Made by a program: the position numbers and the translations under genes | Notes under the pieces: generated by a model | Databases searched by the model: none | Told to the model about the DNA's origin: nothing | What the model saw: only the letters and a program-made list of their open reading frames with translations | Shown here: positions 1-11,683 of the stretch, piece by piece | How positions within the stretch are numbered: the first letter of the stretch is position 1 | How the letters are laid out: every line of letters starts with the position of its first letter | Assembly (NCBI GenBank): GCA_022592435.1 | Contig: JABYQS010000003.1 | Span: 558,001 to 622,000, forward strand | Reading direction: 5' to 3' | DNA length: 64,000 nucleotides | Source of the DNA: Cerioporus squamosus | Taxonomy: Eukaryota > Basidiomycota > Agaricomycetes > Polyporales > Polyporaceae

Positions 1-999
1 ATCCTGTGTCTGTACTCATGGTGAGACGCGCTGTCTCTTCCATTCACATCGAGACCCTGTCGTGAACACACGGTGTTCCACCGGCGCGGAGCATCGTCTC
101 CGAAGTACCGCGCGTTCCGCCATGTACACCACTCGGTGGGGTCAAGTGCCGATGGGCGACTCGCCGGGAGGGTTCGCAGCACACCATACCGCAGAAGCCC
201 TCAGCCCATCTTCGCGCACGTTGCGATGGGTCTAAAAATTGCACGCACCATGATAACGCGAAAAGCAGAAGCTGCGAGCTTGCGGGCGCCCGCCCTCAAG
301 GACTTCGGCGAGTACAGCACTTCTGGAAGAATGAAAACAGCGTGAGTTACAACATTATGACCAGTCAGTATACCCTCGGGCCGACAGGACGGACACATAC
401 GATATGCGTAGTGGTGGATCCGTGGCTAACAAGATCCCTTATCGTCCGGGGGTGTCGTTCCTGGCCGAGGTGCTGTGATGATGCTATCGGCTCAGCGGAG
501 CAGTCGCCGGCGGTGAGCTTACGTTACGACCCACCTTCAGGGTCGTACTCAGTGGAGTATGTACGGCAGCAACAAGGCAGCCGCTCGGTCATATACACGC
601 GTTCCGAGGATGTAGATGGACGAGGGAAAGGAAGGTTGCGCGGGCGCGACTCGTTCAAAGTACTTGGAGGGCTGCACATCAGCGCTAAACGGAGTCCGGG
701 GTCCCACCAGCTGCTTTTCCCATGGACCCACAAGTTCAAATGTCCGTTAAGTCCCATATAGTACTGCTGCTCCAGGCGCATACCGGTAACCACGAATCCT
801 CCGGTTCACATGCCAGGAGAAGGTTGTCCAAAAGCAATAAATAATATTTGGGACTCAGCCTGATGACAGACAATACGAGCCTGAAACTAGGCAGACGCGC
901 CGCGGAGTGGACTCGCGCAAGCGTAGTACCTTGCATAGACAGTATGCCGTAGAGCCCGCCAAGGATGAAGTCGACCGCCGTCACGGTGCCAGTGTCAGC
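1..999. other. left-edge stretch, no gene recognised
   Basis: Several overlapping short open frames occur on both strands, but none shows a family motif and I could not join them into a convincing intron-containing model. The stretch lies downstream of the DUF6534 stop codon and probably holds its 3' UTR. A gene entering from the left cannot be excluded. Confidence 0.4.
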
Positions 1000-3275
1000 T
1001 CAGACACGCGCGCCATCACTTCGGGACTGGGTGAAGTCGATAGCTTCAGACGTATCCTTCAACTCTCTCTTCGAGCTGTCCGTTTCTTCTGGCGAGATGT
1101 CGATGACAGTCTCCCTCGTGATCTTCACCACGACGCCGCCTGGCCGGCCCCTTGTAGGAGGGATCTTGCCCTAAGATGGGGACAATATGCGTCACTCGGG
1201 AGCGAGCACATCCACAGCGAGTGGAGAACAAACCTTCGAATCAGCCAGAGTCAGCCTTGGAGCAGCAGAGCGCAACAAGAGGCCCGGGTGCTCGGCATGC
1301 GGAGTCGTTGCTTGGAGTCCCAGGGAAGCTGAATCGCAATATGCCATGCCATACTCCAGAATGGATCGCCGAGAGTTAAGCCTAGACATGTCATCGTCAA
1401 CTCGTGCGTTATTTGCGAGATCGAATACATACACGGCTAGCAAAGAGTTTGAATATACTGTAAAGTCGCCCTATCAGTTCCGAGACCGTCTGATAGAATG
1501 AGAGCTGCACATACGCTTCGATGCAACCACATACACTCCACAGAATATCAGGTTCTTCGGCATGAGTATGGCCTACAAGCAGCGAGCAGCTATTAGCTAT
1601 GACAGAGACGCGGTTGGCTCATAGTACTCACGCAGACAAGTGCACCGAGAGTGCACAAACTGAGTAGTTCAATACGGATGACCACGGTGATTGCAAGACG
1701 GCAGGTACCTCGTGCATAATCCTGGTGGTACAGGTGCTTAGCATATTCGAGAAGAGACTCGAACAGCCCGAGCTGTACCTGTGTTGATCGAGTAGAGCAT
1801 GAGTATATCCACCATTGAGTCCGTCCTGCGTGGACCAGTTGAGCACTGAGACGCGAGTGCAGTGCGCGAACTCACTTCTTGAAACCGGTCCGATTACGTC
1901 GCAGATAATATGTGAGGCCAATGCTGCAGAGGACATCTACCGTCACTGCGATGGCAAGAGTCGCCCAGATCAACCACTAGGGACCATGAACACTCGTCAA
2001 ATTCGAGCACATGTTCTCCGATGCTGAAACAAACGCACCATGTCGTCAGCGAAGGCGGAGAACGTCTTGCGCTTCACACTGTCTGTGGGTGTCAGTAAGA
2101 CCTTCCGACTCGTCACGCCGCCCACCTACACCTCGACTGTAGCGGCTGGTTGAGGATCGTCAGCGTTGGGATATGGTGATTACCGGGACACTTACCGATG
2201 CACATCGCTGTGATGTATCCATCTGGATTAGTTTAGGAGGAAGGTGCCCATTGCGCAAGACTACCCACAGAGTTCACTAAGCAAGAGGATTCCCTAATAA
2301 ATACCAGTATCACCGGGAATAAATTCTTGTAAATCTGGTCAATGATCGCTCACTATTCCAATCAAGTAGAGCGCCTTGCGATCGGCCACTGGGCAATATG
2401 TAAGTCGTGCTTGATCATATTCCGGCTCGATGTCGACTCACGAAAGAACAACCGACGGGCGAAGAAGCTAGACAGACGTTATCGTTACGGACGCAGGCAA
2501 TGAGCGACACGGCACGGCACTTACCAATGCGACACGAAGACTATGGTACCCTAGAGTAGGGCAAGTCAGATAGAACTCGAATAATTGCGCATATGATACC
2601 TACAGTCTCCATGATCGTTGACTGTCCTCCATTGTCAGAATTTCAACATATGAGGATTCGGTGAAGCATACTGACTTGGATGGACCTGTGCATGAAACGA
2701 ATACCGGAACTTAGCCAAGCGTAGGACATGGAAACCATGGAAGACAGACGCACCAAACACCAGTGGCAAGATTCTCAGGATTGAAATAGTTCAGAGCGAG
2801 GTAGTAATAGCTGTAGAAGGTAAGTGCTACATCCATCTTGTCTCACAGCGACCAGGCTCTTACCAAACATGCATTGTCGTGACGCTGTGCAGGGTGTCGA
2901 GGACTCTGTGTGCATGTCCGAGTCACCATGTAGGTCAGGAATATGTGAGAGTAGGTATGTTAACCGTACAATAGTCCTCCGACCTTCGGTGTTGTATCCG
3001 GTCAGCGCGACGCATTGGGGCGAAGAATTACCACGCACCAAAATCTTCAGGTACGGCCCATCCGTTGGGTACAGATTGAAGTACCGGTACGTTTGGTGGA
3101 CCGTCAGCCCATACAACCTGGGGTCTAATGTCATAGTAGTCACTTGAAGTCAAGACTGAACTTACATGAACCCGAGAGCAGTGCACAGAAAGAATGCCCC
3201 GAACGTATTGTCCAGCGGTGGGATGGTAGGGCTTTCGAACGGTGTGAGGTCACTGAGTGCCGTGTCTTGTAGCAT
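1000..3275 (-). CDS. DUF6534-family seven-helix-like membrane protein
   Basis: This is a multi-exon gene reconstructed by eye on the minus strand. It starts at ATG 3275 (context CACCATG) and stops at TGA 1000-1002. The first exon (3275-3166) ends in the segment PPLDNTFGAFFLCTALGF, and the next (from 3117) continues LYGLTVHQTYRYF. Later short exons give VLDTLHSVTTMHVC, TIVFVSHCFFARRLFF, ATLAIAVTVDVLCSIG, LRRNRTGFKKTDSM and LMLYSINTGLCTSL, then an LYSNSLLAV segment and a polar tail ending SRSDGARV. This order of helices, with the TGFKKTDSM loop, is the hallmark of DUF6534, a plasma-membrane family of unknown function expanded in Agaricomycetes. At least ten introns of about 48-65 nt break the frame, so single-frame searches miss it. 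Two middle exon borders, about 2100-2350, are uncertain. No disabling lesion was seen. Function is unknown; a receptor-like role is only a guess. Confidence 0.8.
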
Positions 3276-4151
3276 GGTGCGTGTACCGGAACTCGAGTTA
3301 CCGCATAGATCGCGGTGCGTGGACGCTGTTATAGCTGGAAAAGACTATCTCATCAAGGGTGTGCGCACGGCGCTGGCTCTCTTGGGAATAGACGATAGCG
3401 GAGAGAAAACCGCGCCGACGCTGACACGACGCCCCTGGTTGTTGAGGCAGTTCTTTAAAATAATCATATGTAGAATGGAGAAATATTGGTACTCACCGCA
3501 AGGTCAGAGCGACCGACGCCAGGCTATGGCAGGCACTGTGCACGTAGTGACTGCAGCGCACGTATCTACAATGGCCACGAGATGACCGGTGAGGCACAGA
3601 GGAACTGAACCCTTGAAGCATGGTGGGTTTTCGCATCGATTGAAGCCGCAGGCCTCCAACAGAGTCGACAGTATAGTTCACCCTATGGAGAAAATCAGAG
3701 AAAGCGAGCTCGATAGCAACCCCAAGCGTGCGGGCTGGCTCACATAGCGTTGATCGACGCCTGAAAATACCCTCCTCCTCCAAGCTAGAGGAGTACTGCG
3801 TGGCAGTGCGTCGAACTTTCGATTCGTGCGAGACCCCGAGGACCTCGGGCGCCACGCTCATTTGCAGTAGCGCGCAGAAGGGCTCCCTCTCCCTTGGTCC
3901 ATCCTCTCACGTCGCCCGACTGCAACAACATGGCAAAGCTACTGGACAGGAACGGTTCCCTTGTGTCGCCCACACTCAGCCTCACCGCTCATGGCTTCCA
4001 ATCTGCGCCCGCGAAGCTGACAGCCTGGTGGACGTCTCGGCCATGTAGCGTCCCCGTGCAGCTCGCACGTTACGCATAGAAGGCGTTGCGCATTTCCCTA
4101 CGTCTCCGCACACCCTTGTTAACACCTGCAATCAACCTACTACCTGCGACC
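3276..4151. promoter_or_regulatory. divergent intergenic region, DUF6534 / MFS
   Basis: These 876 bases separate the start codons of two divergently transcribed genes and must hold both promoters. I saw no convincing reading frame and no TATA box that I could assign with confidence. Confidence 0.45.
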
Positions 4152-6351
4152 ATGTCCCTGCACAAGCAACCACTTGTATCCGAATCAGAGGTGCAGGCGG
4201 CGGCGGCGGCGGCAGAAGACTCAAGTTCGCCTCCGAAGAAAGGCGTGAAGTTTTGGATGATATTCCTCTCCCTCTGCCTGGCTATGTTCTTGTCTGCCAT
4301 AGAACTGTCGGCAGTGTCTACTGCTCTGCCTAGCATCATCCACGACTTGCACGGCGATGACTTCGTCTGGGTCGGGGCCGCATATTCCCTCGCATCCACG
4401 GCTTTCTTGCCTATGAGTGGCGGCCTAGCAGAGGTACATATAACCTGTTCTCCATGAAGGGCAGTGATTGATATACGTTTGCAGATATTTGGGCGGCGGG
4501 CCTCTATGTTGTTTGCGCTGGCAAGCTTCATACTGGGAAGTGCCCTGTGTGGGGCTGCGCGTGACATTAACTGGCTTATTGCAGCCCGAAGTGAGTCGGT
4601 CTTACTCTGCCTATGCGAATCGCTTCTCACTGCAAGCCTTATAGCGGTACAGGGTCTGGGAGGGGGAGGCATTCAGTCCATCTCTTCCATCATCGTGTCA
4701 GACCTAGTCCCCCTTCGCGAGCGCGGCGCATACAACGGTCTCATCGGGCTGTAAGCAACAATATCATCCTATACTGAGTTGAAATATTGTGACATGTTCG
4801 CGTTAGAACCTGGGCCGTAGCGTCAGCGATTGGCCCGGTGATCGGTGGAGCTTTGACCACTCACGGACAATGGCGCTGGCTATTCTGTGAGTCTGTATGC
4901 TACCTTGACCGTTCTGACACGCTTCTCACTCCTTCTGCCTTAGACCTAAACCTCCCGCTATGCGGTGTGGCGCTTGTCATGGTGACAGTCTTCCTCAAGC
5001 TTCCAACTCCCCCTGGTACTCTGCGCGAGAAACTCGGTCGCATGGATTGGATGTGCGTTCGCGTGTCAGCATCATTTCGCCTCTATCTCTCACTCGTCTG
5101 CAGCGGAAATGTCCTGGTCATCTCCTCCACGACAGCTGTGGTCATCGGTATCACTTGGGGAGGCGTACACTTCCCGTGGAGGTCGGCTCGAGTTCTAGCG
5201 CCGCTCATACTGGGCTTGTGCGGTTTGGTCGTGTTTTTCGTGTACGAAGTAACACTCGCTCGTAACCCCATCGTGAGTTCCCCGCGTTTACGCTCATTGT
5301 CGCTCCCTGCTGACCCGTGTTTAGGTCCCGATGTCACTTCTCAATAATCGTACGAGCGTCAGCGGGTAAGCGCTACTTCTGGCATACTACATGCGATCGT
5401 ACTCAACGCAACCACAGTTACATCCAGACCTTCATCAATCCCCTCGTCTGCCTCGCTGTGGCATGTGCGTCCTACACGGCCGTGGAGCCTCTACCGTTAC
5501 TAAGTGTGGACTTCGCAGACTACCTCCCGACTTACTATCAAGCATGCAAGGATGCCAGCGCATTCCGGTCCGCCGTCCTCATGCTGGGTCTCTCACTGAG
5601 TATGGGGCCTATAGTCGTTGCTGCAGGTGTCTCCGTGAGCATCCTCAAGGTGTATCGCCCTCAGCTCTGGCTCGCGTGGGCCTTTTACATCGTAGGAACT
5701 GGGGTGTTCACTACAATCCGCGCGGACTCGGCGTTGTCGCAGGGCATCGGCTGGCCGGTGCTGATGGGCGCAGGGTCCGGTATCCTCTACGGTGCGTGCC
5801 ATTCATCCACTTCGTGCATGCAGATGACTTGCTGACATTCGACCCGGGTGACGACAGCCGTGACCTACTTCCCGGTTCTCTCACCGCTCCCCGTCTCCGA
5901 GAACGCGCATGCCCTAGCATTCTTCGCATTCTGTCGCTCTTTTGCTGGGGTGCGTGTTCAGAATTCCTTCCAGCTGCATGTTGTCGCTTATACGCAGCTA
6001 CGCTCCCTCTAGGTCTGGGGCATTGCGATTGGTGCATCAGTTTTGCAGAACCAACTGTCGCACAGGCTCCCTGCTGCCTTCCTCTCTCAGCTTGGATCGA
6101 GCATCGATCTCTCATACGCAGCCATCCCCATTATCCCCACCCTGCCACAGCCGCTGAAGGACGAGGTACGCCGCGCTTTCGGCGAAAGCATTGCTGTCGT
6201 CTGGAAGGTCATGGTGGGAGTGCTGGGAATAGGGTTCCTGGCTTCGCTCGCGATGCGCGACGTGCCCATGCACGCGAAGGTTGACACGAAGTGGGGTATC
6301 GAGGACAGGGGAGAGCAGGGCGAGAACGAGCTGACCGCCTTGAGTTCGTGA
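4152..6351 (+). CDS. MFS transporter, DHA2-like (14-helix) drug/H+ antiporter type
   Basis: The start is ATG 4152, followed by a polar N-terminus with a six-alanine run coded by a GCG-rich repeat. Helix 1 follows (FWMIFLSLCLAMFLSAIELS). The first intron begins at 4434 and the next exon opens with IFGRRASMLFALASF, which carries the loop 2-3 MFS signature GRR. The motif VQGLGGGGIQSISSIIVSD and the following LRERGAYNGLIG are typical of fungal DHA2 multidrug/toxin exporters. Later exons give GPVIGGALTTHGQWRWLF (antiporter motif C region), TWGGVHFPWRS and LPTYYQACKDASAFRSAV, and a last helix before the hydrophilic end ENELTALSS. The stop is TGA 6349-6351. Predicted role: proton-driven export of small molecules across the plasma membrane; the substrate cannot be inferred. 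About eight short introns. The gene is divergent from the DUF6534 gene and lies upstream of the CFA-synthase-like gene on the same strand. Confidence 0.85.
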
Positions 6352-6817
6352 GGTGTCGTGCCTCTGTAGCTGTACCCATCTCAGATGCAAACAGGCCTTT
6401 CCACGGTGACCAGGGTCCTCTCGCGCCCGCTCGATATGAGCGGCCGACAACTTCGCGCACTCATGAGAGCCGAGTCCCTGTAGAAGGAAGATGCACCGGC
6501 CTTCAACATCCGACAGTAAAAGAAATCTCACGGCGCACCCACAGGTGGTACAGGGGTGGTGCGTAGGCCTGATTCTTCTGATCTATTCATGCCGCCCGGA
6601 CTCTTAATATCCTCCCGCGTTGATGCAGGGAAACGTACGCGGGAATGGTACCTACACCTAAGACGCACGTAGGGCGACGAAAACAGCGCTCACCGCTAGT
6701 AGACGATGGTTCTGGTGAGATCCGTCTTTCGTATAAGGAGCTGGGACGAGCCGTTGACGATACCTCTAACGTACATCACCTCTACAGAACCTGCGCGGCG
6801 GGTGTTTATCGTGCACG
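6352..6817. other. spacer between MFS and CFA-synthase-like genes
   Basis: These 466 bases hold the 3' end of the transporter transcript and the promoter of the next gene. No gene is recognised. Confidence 0.4.
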
Positions 6818-8855
6818 ATGGCCTCCGACTACAATGTAATGACTCCCCCCATGCACTTCAATCGGTCTCTGGTCGGACTTTTCACACCATCTCGGCTCTC
6901 CAGTATCGTATGGCAGGGATTCGTCGCTTGGGGTGAGCATCTCCAACGCGATTCTGAATCATGATCGACTGACACGCCATATGGCTCGCAGCACGGAGCA
7001 CTGTTCTGTACGCACTAGACAAGGGCGTCAAGAAAGGACAGGTCGTCATCGTGGACAAGACGGGTACATTCACCTTCGGACCTCAGGAGCCGAAGGCGCA
7101 CAGACGGGGAATGCTAAACGTCCTCGACGACAACTTCTGGGTACGCGTCGTTCTTTGGTATGACATTGGGTGTAAGCAGTCTCTAGCGATTGGTGCGAGT
7201 ACGTTCTGACCGGTACTTCGTCCAGTCGCAGAAGCATTCCTGGCTGGCGAAATCACGTCTCCGAACATGAAGCATATTCTCAACGTGCGTCAACACGTCT
7301 GCTCATCAGGTGTTCGTCCGACTTCAACCTCCATTGCAGATCTACGTGGACAACCTGCCGCATCTTGACCGGCTGTCAACCTGGATATACAGGTTCAACT
7401 CAGTTATCGAAGTTATATTCCAGCGTTTCAGTCACGGCATGACCAAAGCTATCGATAACGTAAGACTTTTTGAGTATCTCTACTCATGTCCGTCACTCAA
7501 AGTGTATGTAACAGGTTCTATGTTACGACGCGTCGAACGACTTCTATAGGGTGCGTCCGAGTCGCGGTCGTCGCATGCGCCGACATCCGAAGCTTACCGC
7601 TTGCGAAAGGCATTCCTGAGCAAGGAGATGCAGTACTCGTGCCCCATTTGGGGAGACGATGAAGGCGGACCGCGCGGCGATCTCGAGGGACACAGACGTC
7701 CCGGGGACCTCGAAAGTGCGCAAGCAAGGAAGATCAAGACTGTCTTGGCTAGGGCGCGTCTTCGTCCAGGTGATCGTCTCTTGGAGGTCGGCACGGGATG
7801 GGGTAGTGTCGCTATCGCTGTGAGTGTTCCGCAGTTCAGACATTGATCGACGAAGATTCTCATGGATGAACAGGCTGCAAAGATAGGCTGCAGTGTAGAC
7901 ACCGTTACGCTGTCTGCCGAGCAGTATACGCTGGCCAACGAACGCATCAAGGAGGCAGGCGTGGCCGATCGAGTCCGCGTGCATCATTTGGACTATCGTC
8001 AGCTCCCCGCGGATTTCGAGAAGGCATTTGACGCTTTTGTCAGCATTGAGATGCTCGAGGTACGATATCTACCACGGTGACCGACCTCTCTAATAATCAA
8101 TCTCTCATTGTGCACAACTCAGGCTGTCGGCGTCGAGTGGATGCCAACATATATCAAGATGATTGATTGGGCTCTCAAGGACGATCGGGCTGCAGTCGTG
8201 GTGACGGCGACTGCCTATCCTGAAGGAACCCACGTCCCGTTGCAGTACGTCTAACCCGCGCGCAGTAGCACGCACAACTGCTTATCGGCGCACGTTTCCA
8301 GAGGCAACGACTTCGTCCGCAAGTACCACTGGCCAAACTGCATCGCACCCAGCGCCACGTCGCTAGCAGTTGCGTTCAATGAGACATTGCGCGGACGCTT
8401 CTCCCTGGAGAAGGTAGAGGACTTCGGTTGCCGTGAGTCGCCAAGCCCATCTCTCTGCCGACGTCCTAGCCACTGAAGTGAGCTCCCAACCTCACAAGAT
8501 TACCCTCGATGCTTACGTGAATGGGGACGGTGAGTCGCGGTATACCGTCATCGCTGCTCGTACTCATTCTCGGACTCACACGGTGTAGTCGCCTCGAGGA
8601 AAACTGGACATCGGAGCTTGTTCGTTCCATGCAAGAACGTTACCCTGTTCTCAAGATCGAGAAGAACCTCGCGATCTTCAAGCGTAGATGGCAATATATG
8701 TATATCTACATGGAGGTGGCTTACTCGCGAGTCTGGCTCAGCTGTCCGATGTGGACGTTTGTCCGCCCGGTGCGCACTATATTCTTCTCGTGTTTGCAGA
8801 GGCATGCATACTAATAGTGCTCCAACAGGGTCATCCACCTCTAGAATGTGCGTAG
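6818..8855 (+). CDS. cyclopropane-fatty-acyl-phospholipid synthase-like methyltransferase
   Basis: The family transfers a methylene or methyl group from S-adenosylmethionine to acyl chains of membrane phospholipids; fungal members also include sphingolipid C9-methyltransferases. The start is ATG 6818 (MASDYNVMTPPMHFNRSLVG). Exons read through DNFWVRVVLWYDIGLAEAFL, then LTRIIYR-like segments and FLSKEMQYSCPIW, which contains the family cysteine. The SAM-binding motif I is LLEVGTGWGSVAIAAA (about 7780 onward), and the active-site region is SIEMLEAVGVEWMPTYIKMI. The end reads HYPRCLREWGRRLEENW, then FKRRWQYMYIYMEVAYSR, and stops at TAG 8853-8855 after a last intron. Splices reconstruct cleanly, for example ...CFGC/HYPRC and GR/RLEEN, so the gene looks intact with about nine introns. 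Which lipid it modifies cannot be decided; lack of an obvious N-terminal helix pair argues weakly against the sphingolipid type. Confidence 0.85.
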
Positions 8856-8985
8856 GCAGCTGATCGATGATCCCCGTCCCATGTTGAACCCCTTTCACGT
8901 GTACATACCGATGGCTGCGAACCCTTTCCCTAGTAAGATGCATTGCGCCCTGTTGTATCGTAGAGATGTTCTTTGAGCCTAATCA

Positions 8986-10376
8986 TCAAGTGACACGACA
9001 TGACCAGAGCGCACTGTGCGCCAGATGTTGTCGGACGATGTTGCATATCTGCAAACGTGCGGCAGGTACCTTCGCAGAACCTCCGGAACCTCTCAAGGCG
9101 GAGAATATAGCACTCGCAACACCGTCTGGGTTCTCCTGCACGGCCTGCGATGTGTCAAGGTTACTTTGTAATCGGAAGTCCGAACGCAAAGCAGATGTAC
9201 GCACGAGGTGGCCGCACTTCGGTACCACGGAAATAGATGCCATGATACGGCCTTGCGACGCATCGCAAAGTTCCGCGCGAGTCTTCAGAGAGCTGGGGGC
9301 GAAGCATAGTAAGCAACTACACTGGAAGAGACTAAGCATGGCGAAGTACATCATCTCAGAACGTTCTCCAAAGATTGCGTGGACTGGGTGTCGACCGCAC
9401 ATCTTCGATATCAGCGCCCCTGCCAGTACGTGGCCATCGCCGTAGTAGAAGGCGACCTCGTGTACGTTCCGAGACTTCGGCATGACCTTCGTCCTCCCTG
9501 TACGGGCATCATATACTTCCACGAAGCCGTGTTTTTGAGAGAAATCGAGGCGAGTCTCAAGAAGCGGTGTGGTGATCGGCACGTACCAAGTACAGCTCGA
9601 GGACTCTAGGATCCCATATTTTCCAGGGATATCGCCCCTTCAGAAAGGTAGTCAGATCTTGATAGTCATCCTACGGAGGACGCCCTTGATATTCTTGCTT
9701 TCCATCCTGAGGCGTGGGTCATCGGGGAGTTCGACAAGGACGAGCGCACGAAGGGGCAACGGCTCAGAGTCGGAACATGCTTCAGACCTGAAAGTCATTC
9801 TAGCGACCATCTTGTCTGACGACATAAACATCTCCACTCACCAGGCAGACGTGCTTGCCGAGTGACCAATCGCGACGATGTCGTGGCCTCTGACGAACGA
9901 CGACGACCGGATGAACGAAGCGAGCATGCTCGCGTATTCTTGGATTGCTGCATTGCTCGATATTTCAGTCTGCGACGAGAGGGGAGTACATCCCATGTAC
10001 CCACAGTAAGGCTGGCGGCTCTTCAGAATGTCCCCGTTGAGTGCAGCGGCGTCGCCATGGTTTGGGGCATCCAAGGCCCATGCCTCGCGGATGCGGCATT
10101 CGGCCGGCAACACGTCAGAGCAGGAAGCAAGTTCGAAGAGCTTGGCCAGGACGGGTTCCCATTGCTCCTTGTCTGGAAGATGTCATATCATCAGAATGGA
10201 TCATGAATCTTCAGCTCGGGAGGCGGAGACGTACGACCACTGCTGCAGTGTGCGAAGACGAGAGTCACCCCTTCGAGATGAGGAGCACCGCCCGCTGGCC
10301 GGTAGCGGTTGGCCGAGATCCAGAGGCTGGAACCAGGTAGGCGTAGCTGGTGGTTCTCGCAGAGCATCGAGCGCAT
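8986..10376 (-). CDS. alpha/beta hydrolase-fold protein
   Basis: The start is probably ATG 10376 (MRSMLCENHQLRLPGSSLWI). Exons then give GVTLVFAHCSSGHKEQWEPV, where an intron splits GH/KEQ, followed by REAWALDAPNHGDAAALN, QEYASMLASFIRSS, RGHDIVAIGHSASTSAW, LRALVLVELPDDPRLRM, WKIWDPRVLELYL, GFVEVYDARTGRTKVMPK, HPVHAIFGERSEM and SVVPKCGHLVQENPDG. The stop is at 8986. The HG-type strand, nucleophile elbow GHSAS (9853-9867) and the distal GH pair match a basidiomycete lipase-like hydrolase family often labelled toxin-biosynthesis or Tri7-like, which is only a naming convention. The elbow has serine where most relatives have glycine (GHSxG). Some intron borders, especially around 9560-9620, are uncertain. 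It is convergent with the CFA-synthase-like gene, 130 bases away. Substrate unknown. Confidence 0.72.
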
Positions 10377-10958
10377 GACAGCGGAGGGTGTCTGCTGGGG
10401 ACGGAGATGTCATAACCATATATTCTAGGATGGATATATACGGGGGAAAGTAGACGAATCATGAAGCGGGGAATAACGAGTAGCATAAGCGTTGTGCTGA
10501 TGAACATCTCACGTCAATGTCTATCACCGCAGAACGCCGGAAAATGACGACGTACTCCCTCATACGATCATGAGTCCCATTCCCGAGAGAACCCAAAGCG
10601 TTTGAAAGACTGCACACCCACTACGAAGTGGGGTAAGAAGCGCGTGATAGACCGCGTCCCTGAGTTCCTGGCATGCACGATAACCGGTACGCACGAGCAG
10701 AAAGCTTCCGAAGGCAAAATGAAGCATGTTGTGACTACACCTGAGCTGGAATCTTCAATCCCGGACTACTCCAAGTTTAAACCGACGTGGGCCGGCTTGC
10801 CGTGCGTCCGCCTTCGGTTTCCGTCGTCTGCAAGGCGATAATACTAAAAGTACAACAGACATTGACCGCAAAGGTATCATCGGTCCTCGGTTACTTCTTC
10901 ATGGCCGCAAGCTCCTGGAGGGGCAACCATCATCAATCGACAGCCTGACGGGTTTCAG
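10377..10958. other. spacer with promoter of the hydrolase gene
   Basis: The stretch lies between the hydrolase start and the SPC19 stop, both on the minus strand. A 79-codon open frame on the plus strand (10602-10841) has no recognisable motif and is probably chance. Confidence 0.4.
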
Positions 10959-11683
10959 TCAGCTTTCTACCATGGCGTCGACCTCTGCCTGTAACGCAGC
11001 CGCTTCTTCCTCTAGCTTCTGGCGTTGCCGAGAGAGCATCTGCATTCGCCGGACGTCGACCTTGTTCATCCCGGTCGTATGGGCAGCTGCTCGGGAATTC
11101 GGGCGGGACTGCGACGCTTCAACCTAGACTCAACGGAAGTTAGCGCGGCTTAAATGTCACGTCTTTGAGTACCAGCCTTGGCTTGTAGCACGCCCTCTTT
11201 CTTGAGCAACAGTTGTAGGCCCTTCTCGGCACGAGAGAGCAGCTCGTTAATCTGCGGCTCGATCTCATCCGTGAGGTCCGCTTTGTATTTGCGAACCGTG
11301 CTCTCATCTATGAGCAAGAAGACCTGTAGCCCATAGAGGTGAGATGAAAGCCACGCAGTAATAAGGTAGAAAGGACGTACCCGTTCACTCTTAAGTACAT
11401 TCGATATGCGGGGGAGATCGTAGGTTCCTTGTCGGATGATCTCCTGGGCTTCATGCGCCTGCAAGACAGAATTTCAGTCGTCCATCAAGCAAAGTCCGAT
11501 GCAGATGCCTCGAACCTCATCACAGCAGTCCTCCATGGCCATGACGCATTCTCGGAGGTAGGGGCTGCATGTGGCATTGGTGTCGACGGTCCTGTACAGG
11601 TCTGGGTTGCCCGGGAAGATCGAGTCCCTGGGTCCAAGCCTTGGATGCACGGAAAGCCTAGACATGCGGTGGCTTTTCTCCAT
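10959..11683 (-). CDS. SPC19: DASH complex subunit Spc19
   Basis: Spc19 is a subunit of the fungal DASH/Dam1 ring that couples kinetochores to spindle microtubules. The start at 11683 gives MEKSHRMSRLSVHPRLGPRD followed by IFPGNPDLYR, the conserved TCSPYLRECVMAMEDCCDEV block, AHEAQEIIRQGTYDLPRI, then after an intron VFLLIDESTVRKYKADLTDE and IEPQINELLSRAEKGLQLL. The last exon is NSRAAAHTTGMNKVDVRRMQ, then a coiled coil MLSRQRQKLEEEAAALQAEV and a stop at 10959. The arrangement of a conserved N-terminal block and a C-terminal coiled coil fits the family, as does the length of about 170-180 residues. Four exons with short introns. The neighbours are unrelated in function. Confidence 0.88.
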
